Positions 8,294 to 17,058 of a stretch of 64,000 bases of DNA are shown here, piece by piece. The position numbers and the translations under genes are program-made. The DNA comes from Clostridium carboxidivorans P7 (lineage in GTDB: Bacteria; Bacillota; Clostridia; Clostridiales; Clostridiaceae): assembly GCF_001038625.1 (NCBI RefSeq), contig NZ_CP011803.1:558001-622000 (forward strand), given 5' to 3'. How positions within the stretch are numbered: position 1 is the first letter of the stretch; each line of letters starts with the position of its first letter. The notes beneath the pieces were generated by a model. That model had not been told where the DNA came from, searched no databases, and was given only the letters and a program-made list of their open reading frames with translations.

Positions 8294-8464
8294 ATAATTT
8301 ATCATAATGTTAATACATTTTTACTTATAAATAATACAATATATATACATTAATACAAGAAACTACATTGACAAATCTATTAATTTATTTCATTTTATTC
8401 CATAATAATACACATTTTTCATAATAATTGGATTCACATCAATTTTATGTTATAATTAATTTGT
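8294..8464. other. Candidate invertible promoter segment (171 bp between inverted sites)
   Basis: Gene-free segment enclosed by inverted 18-20 bp sites, next to a FimB-size tyrosine recombinase gene. It carries an outward promoter near its right end (8428-8456) aimed at the chemoreceptor gene. Inversion would turn that promoter towards the recombinase side, where IS copy 1 now sits. The other reading is two operator copies around an ordinary promoter. Confidence 0.55.
8428..8456 (+). promoter_or_regulatory. Sigma-A-type promoter inside the putative switch
   Basis: TTGGAT (8428-8433), 17-bp spacer, TATAAT (8451-8456). The expected start point, near 8463, falls at the edge of the right inverted site. 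It reads towards the PocR chemoreceptor gene, leaving an untranslated leader of about 245 nt. Confidence 0.7.
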
Positions 8465-8483
8465 ACAAAATATCTATTTTGTT
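8464..8483. repeat. Right inverted site of the putative switch
   Basis: Core ACAAAATATCTATTTTGT (8465-8482) plus one flanking base each side. Exact inverse complement of the left site. Confidence 0.85.
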
Positions 8484-8664
8484 CTAATAAATAATATAGG
8501 TTAAAAAAAAAGATGTCAAAGGTAAAAAAAGTAATAATTTTATAGCTAATACTTAACAGGAATAAACTGTGAAAATTGATTGTAATAGAAGATATTGTTA
8601 TAAATACGTAGGAAAGTGGTATTTTTCGCCAATTTAATACAAAATTTAAGTTATTTATAAAATA

Positions 8665-8690
8665 TTCGATAAAATATTATGATTATCGAA
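8665..8690. promoter_or_regulatory. Inverted repeat just before the chemoreceptor ribosome binding site
   Basis: TTCGATAA (8665-8672) and TTATCGAA (8683-8690), perfect 8-bp arms with a 10-bp spacer, ending 5 bp before AAAAGGAG. Could be an operator or an mRNA hairpin that limits translation. Confidence 0.45.
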
Positions 8691-8710
8691 AATTGAAAAG
8701 GAGAATTTTT

Positions 8711-9757
8711 ATGTCAAAAATAGTTAGTAGTAATGATGTTGATTTAAATTTAATAGAGATAAAGGATGTTATTGATATTGATTTACTTCAAAGATTTCAG
8801 GATAATTTTGCAGAAAGCATGGATATTGCCAGTATAACCGTAGACATTAATGGAAAACCAGTAACTAAGCCAAGTTCTTATACAGATTTTTGTTTGAAGC
8901 TTACTCAATCTACTAAGTCAGGTGACGACAGGTGTGCTGAATCACATAGAAGAGGTGGTGAAGAAGCTGCAAGAACAGGAAGACCATATGTTTATACTTG
9001 TCATGCAGGATTAATTGATTTTGCTGCACCTATATTAGTGGAAGGAAGACAAATTGGAACAATTTTAGGTGGACAAATATTAACTTCTGCTCCAGATGAA
9101 TCTAAGTTTAGAAAAACTGCAAATGAAATAGGAGTTAATGAAAATGGATATGTGGAAGCAGTAAATAAGGTAAAGGTTACTACTGAAAAAAGCGTAAGAG
9201 CAGCTGCAGAAGTACTGTATATAATTGCTAATGCTTTATCAAAAATAGGTTATGAAGAATTAAAGATTAGAAATATGTCCCAGGTGCTTTCAGAGAATTT
9301 TAGTCAGATTTCAGCTACTATGGAAGAATTATCAGCTTCTTCAGTTAATGTAACTAATAACCAACACGTTTTAAGTGAAGAAATAGTTAATGTAAAAAAT
9401 ATATCTTTGGAAATTAACACAATACTTGATTCAATAAAAAGCATAGCTGACCAAACAAAAATGCTGGGATTAAATGCAGCCATAGAAGCAGCTAGAGCAG
9501 GAGAAGTTGGAAGGGGTTTTGGAGTTGTTGCAACTGAAATAAGAAATTTATCTCAAAATTCTAAGGAAACAGCTTTAAAAATATCAGAACTTACAAGTAA
9601 GATAGAGAATTCTGTAGATAAAACTATGGAATCATCTGATTCTACATTGGAAAATACAGAGCAGCAATCTGCTGCAATTGAAGAAGTTACTGCAAGCTTA
9701 CAAGAGATTACGGAATTTGTTGATGCATTAAATAAATTAGCAAGTTCTCATAAGTAA
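8711..9757 (+). CDS. Soluble PocR-domain methyl-accepting chemotaxis protein
   Basis: Cytoplasmic chemoreceptor, 348 aa, with no transmembrane segment. Residues about 20-165 form a PocR sensory domain: cysteines in [18 protein letters not shown] and [13 protein letters not shown], then GTILGGQI. PocR domains sense small metabolites such as diols; the ligand here is unknown. Residues about 225-345 are an MCP signalling domain with the hairpin-tip region [24 protein letters not shown]. The ATG at 8711 is preferred over an upstream TTG because AAAAGGAG lies 7 bp ahead of it. The leader of about 245 nt starts at the putative invertible promoter. No other chemotaxis gene is adjacent. A terminator follows. 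Confidence 0.88.
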   Translation: MSKIVSSNDVDLNLIEIKDVIDIDLLQRFQDNFAESMDIASITVDINGKPVTKPSSYTDFCLKLTQSTKSGDDRCAESHRRGGEEAARTGRPYVYTCHAGLIDFAAPILVEGRQIGTILGGQILTSAPDESKFRKTANEIGVNENGYVEAVNKVKVTTEKSVRAAAEVLYIIANALSKIGYEELKIRNMSQVLSENFSQISATMEELSASSVNVTNNQHVLSEEIVNVKNISLEINTILDSIKSIADQTKMLGLNAAIEAARAGEVGRGFGVVATEIRNLSQNSKETALKISELTSKIENSVDKTMESSDSTLENTEQQSAAIEEVTASLQEITEFVDALNKLASSHK

Positions 9758-9784
9758 AATTAAAACATTAAGTTGCTCTTTATG

Positions 9785-9824
9785 AAAATGACATTCACTT
9801 TGAGTCAGGGTGAATGTCATTTTT
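9785..9824 (+). terminator. Terminator of the PocR chemoreceptor gene
   Basis: Stem aaaatgacattcac / gtgaatgtcatttt (14 bp) with a T run at the 3' side. Confidence 0.88.
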
Positions 9825-9986
9825 GTATATAAATTTTTAAAATAGCATGTTGGATTTTTAGAGTATATTACAAGTTAGCTTAGTAAAACATAACATTTTA
9901 CTTGTTGAAGTTGTAACGGTGTAAATTGTTTTTTAATATAATACAAAAAACACATTAAATACAAATGATGCAAGGGGATGTGAAAA

Positions 9987-10937
9987 TTGAGAGATAAGTG
10001 TTTGAAAATGATAGTTGCCAGCTGTTTTAATATAAGATTGAATGATTTAGGAAGCATTATATTGAATTATAGATGTATGGAAGAAAGATTTAAAGAAAAG
10101 TTTTCAATAATTTTTATGGGAGATACTCATACAGATAAAATTTGTGAAGGGGAAGCAATAACAAACTTAGAAAAATACTCTCGTTTACTGGAAAAGGCAG
10201 CACAATGTGAAAATGTATTATGTATTATACATGGTGGAGATGGGACAAATAATGGAACTAAAGAAGGGTTAATGAAGTTTGTAAATAAAACTAAGGAGAT
10301 ACTATACGGAAATGCTGCACAGGAAGATTATATTCCTTTTTTTATGAATATTGGTAACCATGAATACACTAATTCTACAGTTAGCGAAATTAACTATATT
10401 GAATTAATAGGAAAAACAAATGAAATAATAAATTTAAGACCTCAAAGATTAAATATTATATTGCTAAATACAGGCTGTAAGTCCGATGGATTTTTTAATA
10501 AGCACAATTACTTTAAAAAGGAGCTTAATAAAATAGGTGAATATATAGATAAAGAAGGTCCATATATAAATTTTCTTATAGATATGCATATCCCGCCAAG
10601 TATAGGCAAATTACAGGATAAAGTTTTGAATAATAAAACATCACATTCTTTAAATTGCATGTTTACAAGTAATTTTAATGATTTTATGGATAAATATCAT
10701 AATAGAATAATTGCTATAGTAACTCACCATCTTCATTGTTTTTATCAGGAAAACCCATGTATACCAGCTAGTAAATATAATGATAGGCCTTTTTATTTAA
10801 CTGCTAGTGGTGGTCACTGCACCTTATGTGATAAAAAATCCTGCATTAGTGAATGTTTAAAGTTTGATTTTCAGTTGAAAGATGATTTAATTAATAAAGA
10901 GTTAAAGCTTATTAAGGTTAATAAGATAGCATTGTAA
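9987..10937 (+). CDS. Calcineurin-like metallophosphoesterase
   Basis: Dinuclear-metal phosphoesterase (316 aa). Metal-binding motifs appear in order: MGDTHTD near residue 45, HGGDGTNNG near 83, GNHEY near 122, DMHIPPS near 205, and THHLH near 248. The C-terminal region has four Cys (GGHCTLCDKKSCISEC), unusual for the family, perhaps a further metal site. The start is TTG with AAGGGG 9 bp upstream; no ATG is available in this frame nearby. No signal peptide, so probably cytosolic. Substrate unknown. A strong bidirectional terminator separates it from the next gene. Confidence 0.8.
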   Translation: MRDKCLKMIVASCFNIRLNDLGSIILNYRCMEERFKEKFSIIFMGDTHTDKICEGEAITNLEKYSRLLEKAAQCENVLCIIHGGDGTNNGTKEGLMKFVNKTKEILYGNAAQEDYIPFFMNIGNHEYTNSTVSEINYIELIGKTNEIINLRPQRLNIILLNTGCKSDGFFNKHNYFKKELNKIGEYIDKEGPYINFLIDMHIPPSIGKLQDKVLNNKTSHSLNCMFTSNFNDFMDKYHNRIIAIVTHHLHCFYQENPCIPASKYNDRPFYLTASGGHCTLCDKKSCISECLKFDFQLKDDLINKELKLIKVNKIAL

Positions 10938-10984
10938 AAATAGTTATTGATATGAAAGTAGGGAATTGCTAAATAAGAATTTCA

Positions 10985-11028
10985 AAAAGTACTTGATAAT
11001 TATGCAATATTAATTATCAAGTACTTTT
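10985..11028. terminator. Bidirectional terminator
   Basis: Perfect 18-bp arms aaaagtacttgataatta / taattatcaagtactttt between convergent genes. Confidence 0.9.
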
Positions 11029-11039
11029 GTATATCAAAA

Positions 11040-12146
11040 CTAATCATTTTTAACAACACTTAAAATAAAGTTTGCAATATCTCTAGCAGCATTGGGATTA
11101 TTATAATTCATTTGAGATCTTTTTATTTCATTTAATTTTTCTGCATTGTTTTTAAGTAAATCTTCTATAGTATCCTTCATTTTTTTTACATCTGTACATA
11201 CTGCTGCTAGATTATAATCTTCAGCAAATTTTGGATTACCTTCTTCCTGGCCAGGTAAAGCACCAGTGATAATTAAAGGTGTATTACATGCTATGGATTC
11301 CATCATAACGTTTGGACTTCCTCTTGTAAAAGCAATATCAGAAGAAAACATTAATTCCTGTATGTTTTCCATGAATCCATAAATTTCAACCTTATCACCA
11401 TACTTTTCTGATAAGGATTTGTTAAGTGAGTTTTTAAGCCTTGTGTTTCTACCTGCAATAATTCTAACAATGCAGTTAAAATTGTTAAGAAGAACTTCAG
11501 CTATTTTTCTCATATTTCCCACGCCTTCTCCACCACTCATTATTAAGCATTTTAAAGGATTATCTGTCTTATAATCACTATGTTCTCCATGATTATTAAA
11601 TCTTGAACGTACAGGAAAACCTAAAACTTTTATTTTTTCTTCTGGAACACCAAACTCCATACATTTATCCTTTGCTTCTGTTGTTGGACTTATAGTATAA
11701 TCAGCCCTAGGTTCTGCCCAAAGAGGATATATACTTACTAAGTCTGCTATTAAAGTAATAAATGGTATTTTGATTTTATTTTCTTCCAATACATTTATAA
11801 CAGAACCATTGAAATTAGGGTGTACAGATAAAATTAAGTCAGGATGTACTTCTTCTATAAGCTTCATTAAATGATCTTTTATTATTAATTCAATAAATTC
11901 ATTAACTAATACTGGTTTTAGTGTAGACATATTCCATACCAATTCCCATAAACTTTGAGATTTTCTTGTTATAGGACCATAAGATTTGCCTATCTTCAAA
12001 AGAGTATTACCACCTAATGAAAAGCCATCTACAACGTGAATGTTAACATCATTATTCTCAGAAAAAACTTCGCATAAGGATTCAGTTATGCTTTTATGTC
12101 CATGTCCTGTGTAATTAGAGGAAATAATAAGTATGTTTTTGGTCAT
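11040..12146 (-). CDS. GT28-type glycosyltransferase (diacylglycerol glucosyltransferase / MurG-like)
   Basis: Glycosyltransferase of the UgtP/MGDG-synthase type (368 aa), expected to glycosylate a lipid acceptor at the inner membrane face. The N-terminal Rossmann start ILIISSNYTGHGHKS is the acceptor-domain glycine loop, with the MGDG-synthase-type region PDLILSVHPNFNGSVINVL following. LIMSGGEGVGNMRKIAEVL and FTRGSPNVMMESIACNTPLI form the donor-nucleotide domain. I chose the ATG at 12146, which leaves the typical start MTKNILIISS; AAAGGA lies about 12 bp upstream, a little far. The precise sugar and acceptor cannot be read from sequence. Confidence 0.8.
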   Translation of the reverse strand: MTKNILIISSNYTGHGHKSITESLCEVFSENNDVNIHVVDGFSLGGNTLLKIGKSYGPITRKSQSLWELVWNMSTLKPVLVNEFIELIIKDHLMKLIEEVHPDLILSVHPNFNGSVINVLEENKIKIPFITLIADLVSIYPLWAEPRADYTISPTTEAKDKCMEFGVPEEKIKVLGFPVRSRFNNHGEHSDYKTDNPLKCLIMSGGEGVGNMRKIAEVLLNNFNCIVRIIAGRNTRLKNSLNKSLSEKYGDKVEIYGFMENIQELMFSSDIAFTRGSPNVMMESIACNTPLIITGALPGQEEGNPKFAEDYNLAAVCTDVKKMKDTIEDLLKNNAEKLNEIKRSQMNYNNPNAARDIANFILSVVKND

Positions 12147-12365
12147 AATAAATATCATTCCTTTCTTAAATAACATTCAGATATGTAAAAAACTTATTCT
12201 AAATTATATTGGGTGAAATAAAAAAACTTTTTATTTAATTATGTTACCTTAAAAATTAATTTTTTATGTAAATTTGGTAGAAACTATAGTTTAATAGATA
12301 ACTATTTTGAATATGTATGAACTTATGAGAAGAGGTGAAGATTTACGAATAAGGAAAACTTAAAA

Positions 12366-13742
12366 ATGATATATACCATATTTGTTTTTGTGGCTTTGGC
12401 TGCTTTTGATAATATTATTATAGGGTTATTTCCACCACTATTTTCTTCTATAGCTAAGGAATTAAATGTGAATTTATCTGCACTTGGAGTTGTTTCTGCT
12501 GTTAATATTCTAGTTACAGCATTTTCATCAATTTATTGGGGATATCTTTCAGGAAAATTTAAAAGAAAAGGACTTATTATTATAGGTACTATAATTTGGT
12601 CAATATCAGTATTTTTAACATCTATAAGCAGCAACTATTTACAACTTTTGATTTTTCAAATTTTTACTGGAATAGGACTTGGATGCATAGCATCAATTGG
12701 ATTTAGTGTTTTAACAGATTATATTCCACACAAAAAGCGAGGTATGATTTTAAGCCTTTGGGGAATGTCTCAAGGTTTTGGTGGAATTGCAGGATCATTA
12801 ATGGCTTCTCTTACTACTACTTATGCAGGATGGAGGAGACCCTTTAAGATTGTGAGTATAATAGGTTTTCTACTGATTATTTTATATCTTTTTATAAAGG
12901 AACCTGCATTAGGAGAAGCTGAACCTGAATTAAAGGAGCTTATTAAAGAAGGTTATGAATATAATTACAATATAGAATTTAATCATTTATATGAGCTGGC
13001 TTCAAAGCACAGCAATATCTTATTGTTTTTTCAAGGCTTTTTTATGAATATTACGACTGGAAGCTTAATATGGCTTCCAACGCTGTATATTTCAAAAATA
13101 CAACACGAAGGATATGATAATAAAACAGCAATAATTGCTTCAGGTTTTCTTTTTGCTATATTTCAAATAGGTGGATTAACATCTTCGTATTTTGGTCACC
13201 TTGGAGATAAAGCACAAAGAAAGAATTATAAAGGAAGAGCTATATTAACTTCATTTTTTGTTTTTATTACTATGCCATTTTATATATTAATGTTTGTAAT
13301 GCCAATGAAAAATTTATTATTGCCCGGGAATTATAATGCTTCTTTAATTTTTTTTAGTTTATTAAGAGAAATAGTTTTAAATCCATGGATTGCTGCAATG
13401 TTTATTTTATCTTTTTTTGCTTCAGCAGCACAATCTGCAAATACACCAAATTGGCTTGCTTTAATAACAGATGTCAATCTTCCAGAGCACAGAGGAACTT
13501 CCTTTAGTACAGCTAATCTTGCCAATAGTTTAGGAAGAACTCTAGGAAATGTTGGAGTTGGAACACTTTTAGCTGCTGTATCTAGATATTCAGGAGAACC
13601 TAATAACTATATAATTACTTTATCAATATTTCAATTATTTCTCATTCCCTCAGCTTTTTGCTATGTTAAGATGGCCAAGAGTAATGAAAAGGATATTAGT
13701 GAAGTTAAAGCAATTCTTTATAAACGATCAAAGTTAACATGA
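12366..13742 (+). CDS. Major facilitator superfamily transporter
   Basis: 458-residue membrane protein with about 12 hydrophobic segments. After TM2 it has the MFS motif-A-like loop WGYLSGKFKRKG, and after TM4 TDYIPHKKRGMILS. The long central loop (about residues 180-220) separates the two six-helix halves. The closest style is the spinster/sugar-phosphate-like MFS group, but the substrate is unknown. The ATG has AAGGAAAA 8 bp upstream. Divergent from the glycosyltransferase gene, so export of a glycolipid-related compound is possible but unsupported. Confidence 0.85.
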   Translation: MIYTIFVFVALAAFDNIIIGLFPPLFSSIAKELNVNLSALGVVSAVNILVTAFSSIYWGYLSGKFKRKGLIIIGTIIWSISVFLTSISSNYLQLLIFQIFTGIGLGCIASIGFSVLTDYIPHKKRGMILSLWGMSQGFGGIAGSLMASLTTTYAGWRRPFKIVSIIGFLLIILYLFIKEPALGEAEPELKELIKEGYEYNYNIEFNHLYELASKHSNILLFFQGFFMNITTGSLIWLPTLYISKIQHEGYDNKTAIIASGFLFAIFQIGGLTSSYFGHLGDKAQRKNYKGRAILTSFFVFITMPFYILMFVMPMKNLLLPGNYNASLIFFSLLREIVLNPWIAAMFILSFFASAAQSANTPNWLALITDVNLPEHRGTSFSTANLANSLGRTLGNVGVGTLLAAVSRYSGEPNNYIITLSIFQLFLIPSAFCYVKMAKSNEKDISEVKAILYKRSKLT

Positions 13743-13917
13743 TTTGGAATACTCTTTTGCTTGAAATGATTGTAATGAATTTATTTAAACTAAATGATAT
13801 AATTTTCAATATATGGGTAAAAATTACGATGTGATTATAAAGTAATCATAGATTGATTTTAGGAATATAGTTTAAATAAACATTAACTAAAAAGTCAGCA
13901 AATGGGGGGAAGTATAT

Positions 13918-15390
13918 ATGAAAAATTTCAAAAGGTACCTAAAATTCTTATTTCCAATACTGTTTCTAATTGTGGTTTTATTTGGATGTGAAAGCATAAA
14001 CATAAAAGCTGATGATGTACAACAATTTGATTTGAAAAGTAAGCTAATACCTTTAAAAACTACAAAAGCTGAAAATGGTTTTGATGACTTAAATAAGCTT
14101 CAAGAAATATTAAAAGATAAAAAAATTGTAGCAATGGGAGAAGCAACTCATGGTACTAAAGAATTTTTTGAAATGAAGCATCGTTTCTTTGAATTCTTGG
14201 TTGAAAAAATGGGATATAGAATTTTTGCTATAGAAGCTGAATCAGGTGGAGCTCAAGATGTTAATGATTATATACTTAATGGAACTGGAAACGCAAAGGA
14301 TGCTGTTAAATCTATGAAATTTTGGACATGGTCAACAGAAGAAGTAGTTGATATGGTGGAATGGATGAGAATGTACAATAAAAATCCTCAGCATAAAAGA
14401 AAAATTAAATTTTATGGTTTTGATATGCAGTCTGCAGATAAAAACAGTACTAGAGTTTTAGATTATGTAAAAAAAGTTGATAACAATAATTTTCCTAAGT
14501 TCAAAGAAAAATTATCATATGTGAATAATCAAATGTATTCATTAAGTAGCGAAAGACTAAATGGCTTAGAAAAAGATACTGAAGAATTAAAAAGCATTTT
14601 TGAAAAAAATAAACAAAATTATGTTGAAAAGACCTCTATTAGTGAATATGAAAAAGTGTATCAGGATTTGAATATAATCATTCAATGTGTAAAATTTTCA
14701 AAAATAGCAAAAAACAAAGATGTAAGAGAACCAGTCACTGTTAGAGATTATTATATGGCACAAAATGTTAAGTGGATTTTAAATTATGAAAAACAATTTG
14801 GTAATGATAAAATTATGCTGTGGGCACATAATGGACATGTAACTAAAAAGTGTCCTATCTATAAATCAATGGGAGAAAATCTTAAGGATATGTTTAAAGA
14901 TAATCTCTATTCAATAGGATTTGATTTTTATAAAGGCAGTTTTAGAGCAATACCTTGTAATAATACTGGAAAAACATTTGGTTATACAACAGCAAAATTC
15001 AAAGTGGATAAGTCAGCTTCAAATTCCTTTGCATACAGTTTTGAAAAAACAGGGATACCTTTGAGCTTTATGGATTTTAAGTCTGCTTCAGAGGATAAGG
15101 ATATTGCAAGGTGGTTATCACAAAAACAGTTAACTCACAGCATTGGAGCTGTTTATAATGGAAATATTGAGCAATTTGTAATGCCTGAAGTACCAATAGA
15201 ATCTTATGATGGATTGATATTTGTTAAGGAAACTTCAGCGGCTGTAGGTATTGAAGGGTATCAAACAGGTATAATTAATGGAGATACTATAACAGTTGTA
15301 TATAGAAATATGTATAAGATTGTTGCAGGATCTGTTTTAATAATTATTTTAGTAATTGGCATGTATATATATAAGAATAAGAAAGCGTAG
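13918..15390 (+). CDS. Erythromycin-esterase-family protein, membrane anchored at both ends
   Basis: 490 aa. Residues about 40-440 match the EreA/EreB/succinoglycan-biosynthesis hydrolase fold: GEATHGTKEFFEMKHR near residue 77, FAIEAESGGAQDVNDYI, IKFYGFDMQ and LWAHNGHV near 303, whose His/Glu residues form the esterase active site. The N-terminus is a signal/anchor segment ending LFGCES, a lipobox-like site. A C-terminal transmembrane helix (SVLIIILVIGMYIY) plus a KNKKA tail follows. So the catalytic domain is most likely displayed outside. Most members are not macrolide esterases, so resistance should not be assumed. Ribosome binding site GGGGGGA. Confidence 0.82.
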   Translation: MKNFKRYLKFLFPILFLIVVLFGCESINIKADDVQQFDLKSKLIPLKTTKAENGFDDLNKLQEILKDKKIVAMGEATHGTKEFFEMKHRFFEFLVEKMGYRIFAIEAESGGAQDVNDYILNGTGNAKDAVKSMKFWTWSTEEVVDMVEWMRMYNKNPQHKRKIKFYGFDMQSADKNSTRVLDYVKKVDNNNFPKFKEKLSYVNNQMYSLSSERLNGLEKDTEELKSIFEKNKQNYVEKTSISEYEKVYQDLNIIIQCVKFSKIAKNKDVREPVTVRDYYMAQNVKWILNYEKQFGNDKIMLWAHNGHVTKKCPIYKSMGENLKDMFKDNLYSIGFDFYKGSFRAIPCNNTGKTFGYTTAKFKVDKSASNSFAYSFEKTGIPLSFMDFKSASEDKDIARWLSQKQLTHSIGAVYNGNIEQFVMPEVPIESYDGLIFVKETSAAVGIEGYQTGIINGDTITVVYRNMYKIVAGSVLIIILVIGMYIYKNKKA

Positions 15391-15537
15391 TTTTCATAAT
15401 ACTTTGTTGCTTAATTTATAAATTGTTATTGCATTAGAAAATAACTTTTTGGAAATTTAGTATATTCTACATCAGCAGAGTATGCCTTAAATTTTAAGCA
15501 CTATAACTTATGATTAAGTATAATTTTTGCTTACTAA

Positions 15538-15662
15538 AATTACCTATAACAATGCAATTATGTGCGTACACTTGAAGTTTACTAGTTTGAATTTTAACTT
15601 TTATCATATATCATGGAGTAAAAGTTAAAATCCAAACTTCTACTGCAACTTACGTCGCAATG
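15538..15662. repeat. Dispersed repeat family R1, compact copy
   Basis: Left arm carries tgtgcgtacacttgaagt and agtttgaattttaactttt. The right arm is the inverse, aaaagttaaaatccaaactt, followed by ctactgcaacttacgt. Both arms recur in the copies at 31531-31620 and 43954-44340. It fills most of the 289-bp gap after the esterase-like gene. Confidence 0.75.
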
Positions 15663-15679
15663 TACTCATTTTGCAAAAC

Positions 15680-16744
15680 TTAAATCCACATTTTCTTTTT
15701 AAAGTATCTAATCATCAGTAATGTGATGATTACCACAATAACCCAAAAAAGACCATAACCATAAGGTAATTCTAGCTCTGGAATGTACTTGAAATTCATG
15801 CCATATACTCCAGCTAAGAATGTTATAGGAATAAAAATAGTTGATATTATGGTTAGAACCTTCATAACATCATTTGTCTTATTGCTTATACTGGAAAGAT
15901 AGGTATCCAGCATACCAGACAGCATATCTCTATACACTTCTACGGTATCAATTATCTGTATGATATGATCATATACATCTCTTAAATATACAATAGTATT
16001 TTCAGTGAAATGGCAATTATCGCCTCTTATGAGTATACTTACAACTTCTCTTAAAGGCCATATGGAATTACGCAAAAAAAGCATTTCTCTTTTGAGATTG
16101 TGTATGCTTTTTAAAATTCCTTTTTCAGGTTTGTTTATTAGTTGATCTTCAACGGAATCTATTTTATTCCCAAAGTTTTCAAGCATGACAAAATAGCTGT
16201 CTACAATGGCATCTATTAAAGTATAGAGAAGGTAATCTGCTCCTAGTTTTCTTATATTTCCATTGGAAACTTTAATTCTATTTTTTATATTGTCAAAAAC
16301 ACCTATATCCCTTTCTTGAAAACTAATAATGCAATTGTCAATGAAAACGAAGCTTACCTGTTCAGACTTTATTTTCTTTAAATCTTTATTATAGGTAAGT
16401 ACTTTCAATACAATAAATACATAATTATCGTAGTCATCAATTTTGGCTCTTTGGCCTGTATTTAATATGTCCTCAAGCAAGAGGGGATGAAGTTTAAATT
16501 GTCTTCCTATTTTTTCTATAATAGAAATGTCCTGAAGTCCTTCTATGTTTAACCATTTAACTTTTTCAGCATTAAAATGAGAAAAACACTTATCAATATT
16601 ATTTGTATGCAGCATTTCTTCTGTTTCATTATCATACTGAATAAGTGTTATTTCTGACCTTTCCTTAAACTTGCTGCCAATATGCACAAGTGTTCCAGGG
16701 GCAGAGCCTACTTTCTTGGGATTAGTAACAATAAATCTGCTCAT
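15680..16744 (-). CDS. corA: CorA-type magnesium/cobalt transporter
   Basis: 354-residue divalent-cation channel of the CorA/2-TM-GxN family, homopentameric in the membrane. A long cytosolic N-terminal domain is followed by a helical stalk and two C-terminal transmembrane helices. The signature YGMNF closes TM1 (residues about 315-319, after TIISTIFIPITFLAGV), and the protein ends with the basic KKKMWI tail. Length is normal. The start has GGTGGTG upstream (13-7 bp). Monocistronic; the R1 repeat lies just downstream. Confidence 0.93.
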   Translation of the reverse strand: MSRFIVTNPKKVGSAPGTLVHIGSKFKERSEITLIQYDNETEEMLHTNNIDKCFSHFNAEKVKWLNIEGLQDISIIEKIGRQFKLHPLLLEDILNTGQRAKIDDYDNYVFIVLKVLTYNKDLKKIKSEQVSFVFIDNCIISFQERDIGVFDNIKNRIKVSNGNIRKLGADYLLYTLIDAIVDSYFVMLENFGNKIDSVEDQLINKPEKGILKSIHNLKREMLFLRNSIWPLREVVSILIRGDNCHFTENTIVYLRDVYDHIIQIIDTVEVYRDMLSGMLDTYLSSISNKTNDVMKVLTIISTIFIPITFLAGVYGMNFKYIPELELPYGYGLFWVIVVIITLLMIRYFKKKMWI

Positions 16745-17058
16745 GTATTTTCACCACCATAATAACTAATAATTTAATTTTAACATTAAAAATTAAAATC
16801 TCAACTTTTGAAGAAAATTTTAGATTTTTCTTTCCGGTGTATGCCATATGGAAGTATTAACAGATTTATGTCTCAAAGCACTGGAAATAAAAAACTTATG
16901 TGTATAGCTGAAATTTATATTTGTAAACGATATCATAAAGAACAAGTATAAATAATACTGTCATTTATAAATTTAGTATATAAGCAGTTATGGTACAATT
17001 ATAATCAGTGTTTTAGTTACGTTTTAAATTTTTTATTATATTTAAAAAAGGGAAAGGA
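16745..17058. other. Intergenic region between divergent genes
   Basis: 314 bp between corA and the EamA transporter gene. A TATAAT lies near 17000, but I see no good -35, palindrome or repeat. Confidence 0.5.

Noticed and set aside
8484-8710. Cyclic-di-GMP or other riboswitch in the chemoreceptor leader
   Set aside because: No GEMM-type conserved core and no terminator before the gene; only the short inverted repeat is notable.
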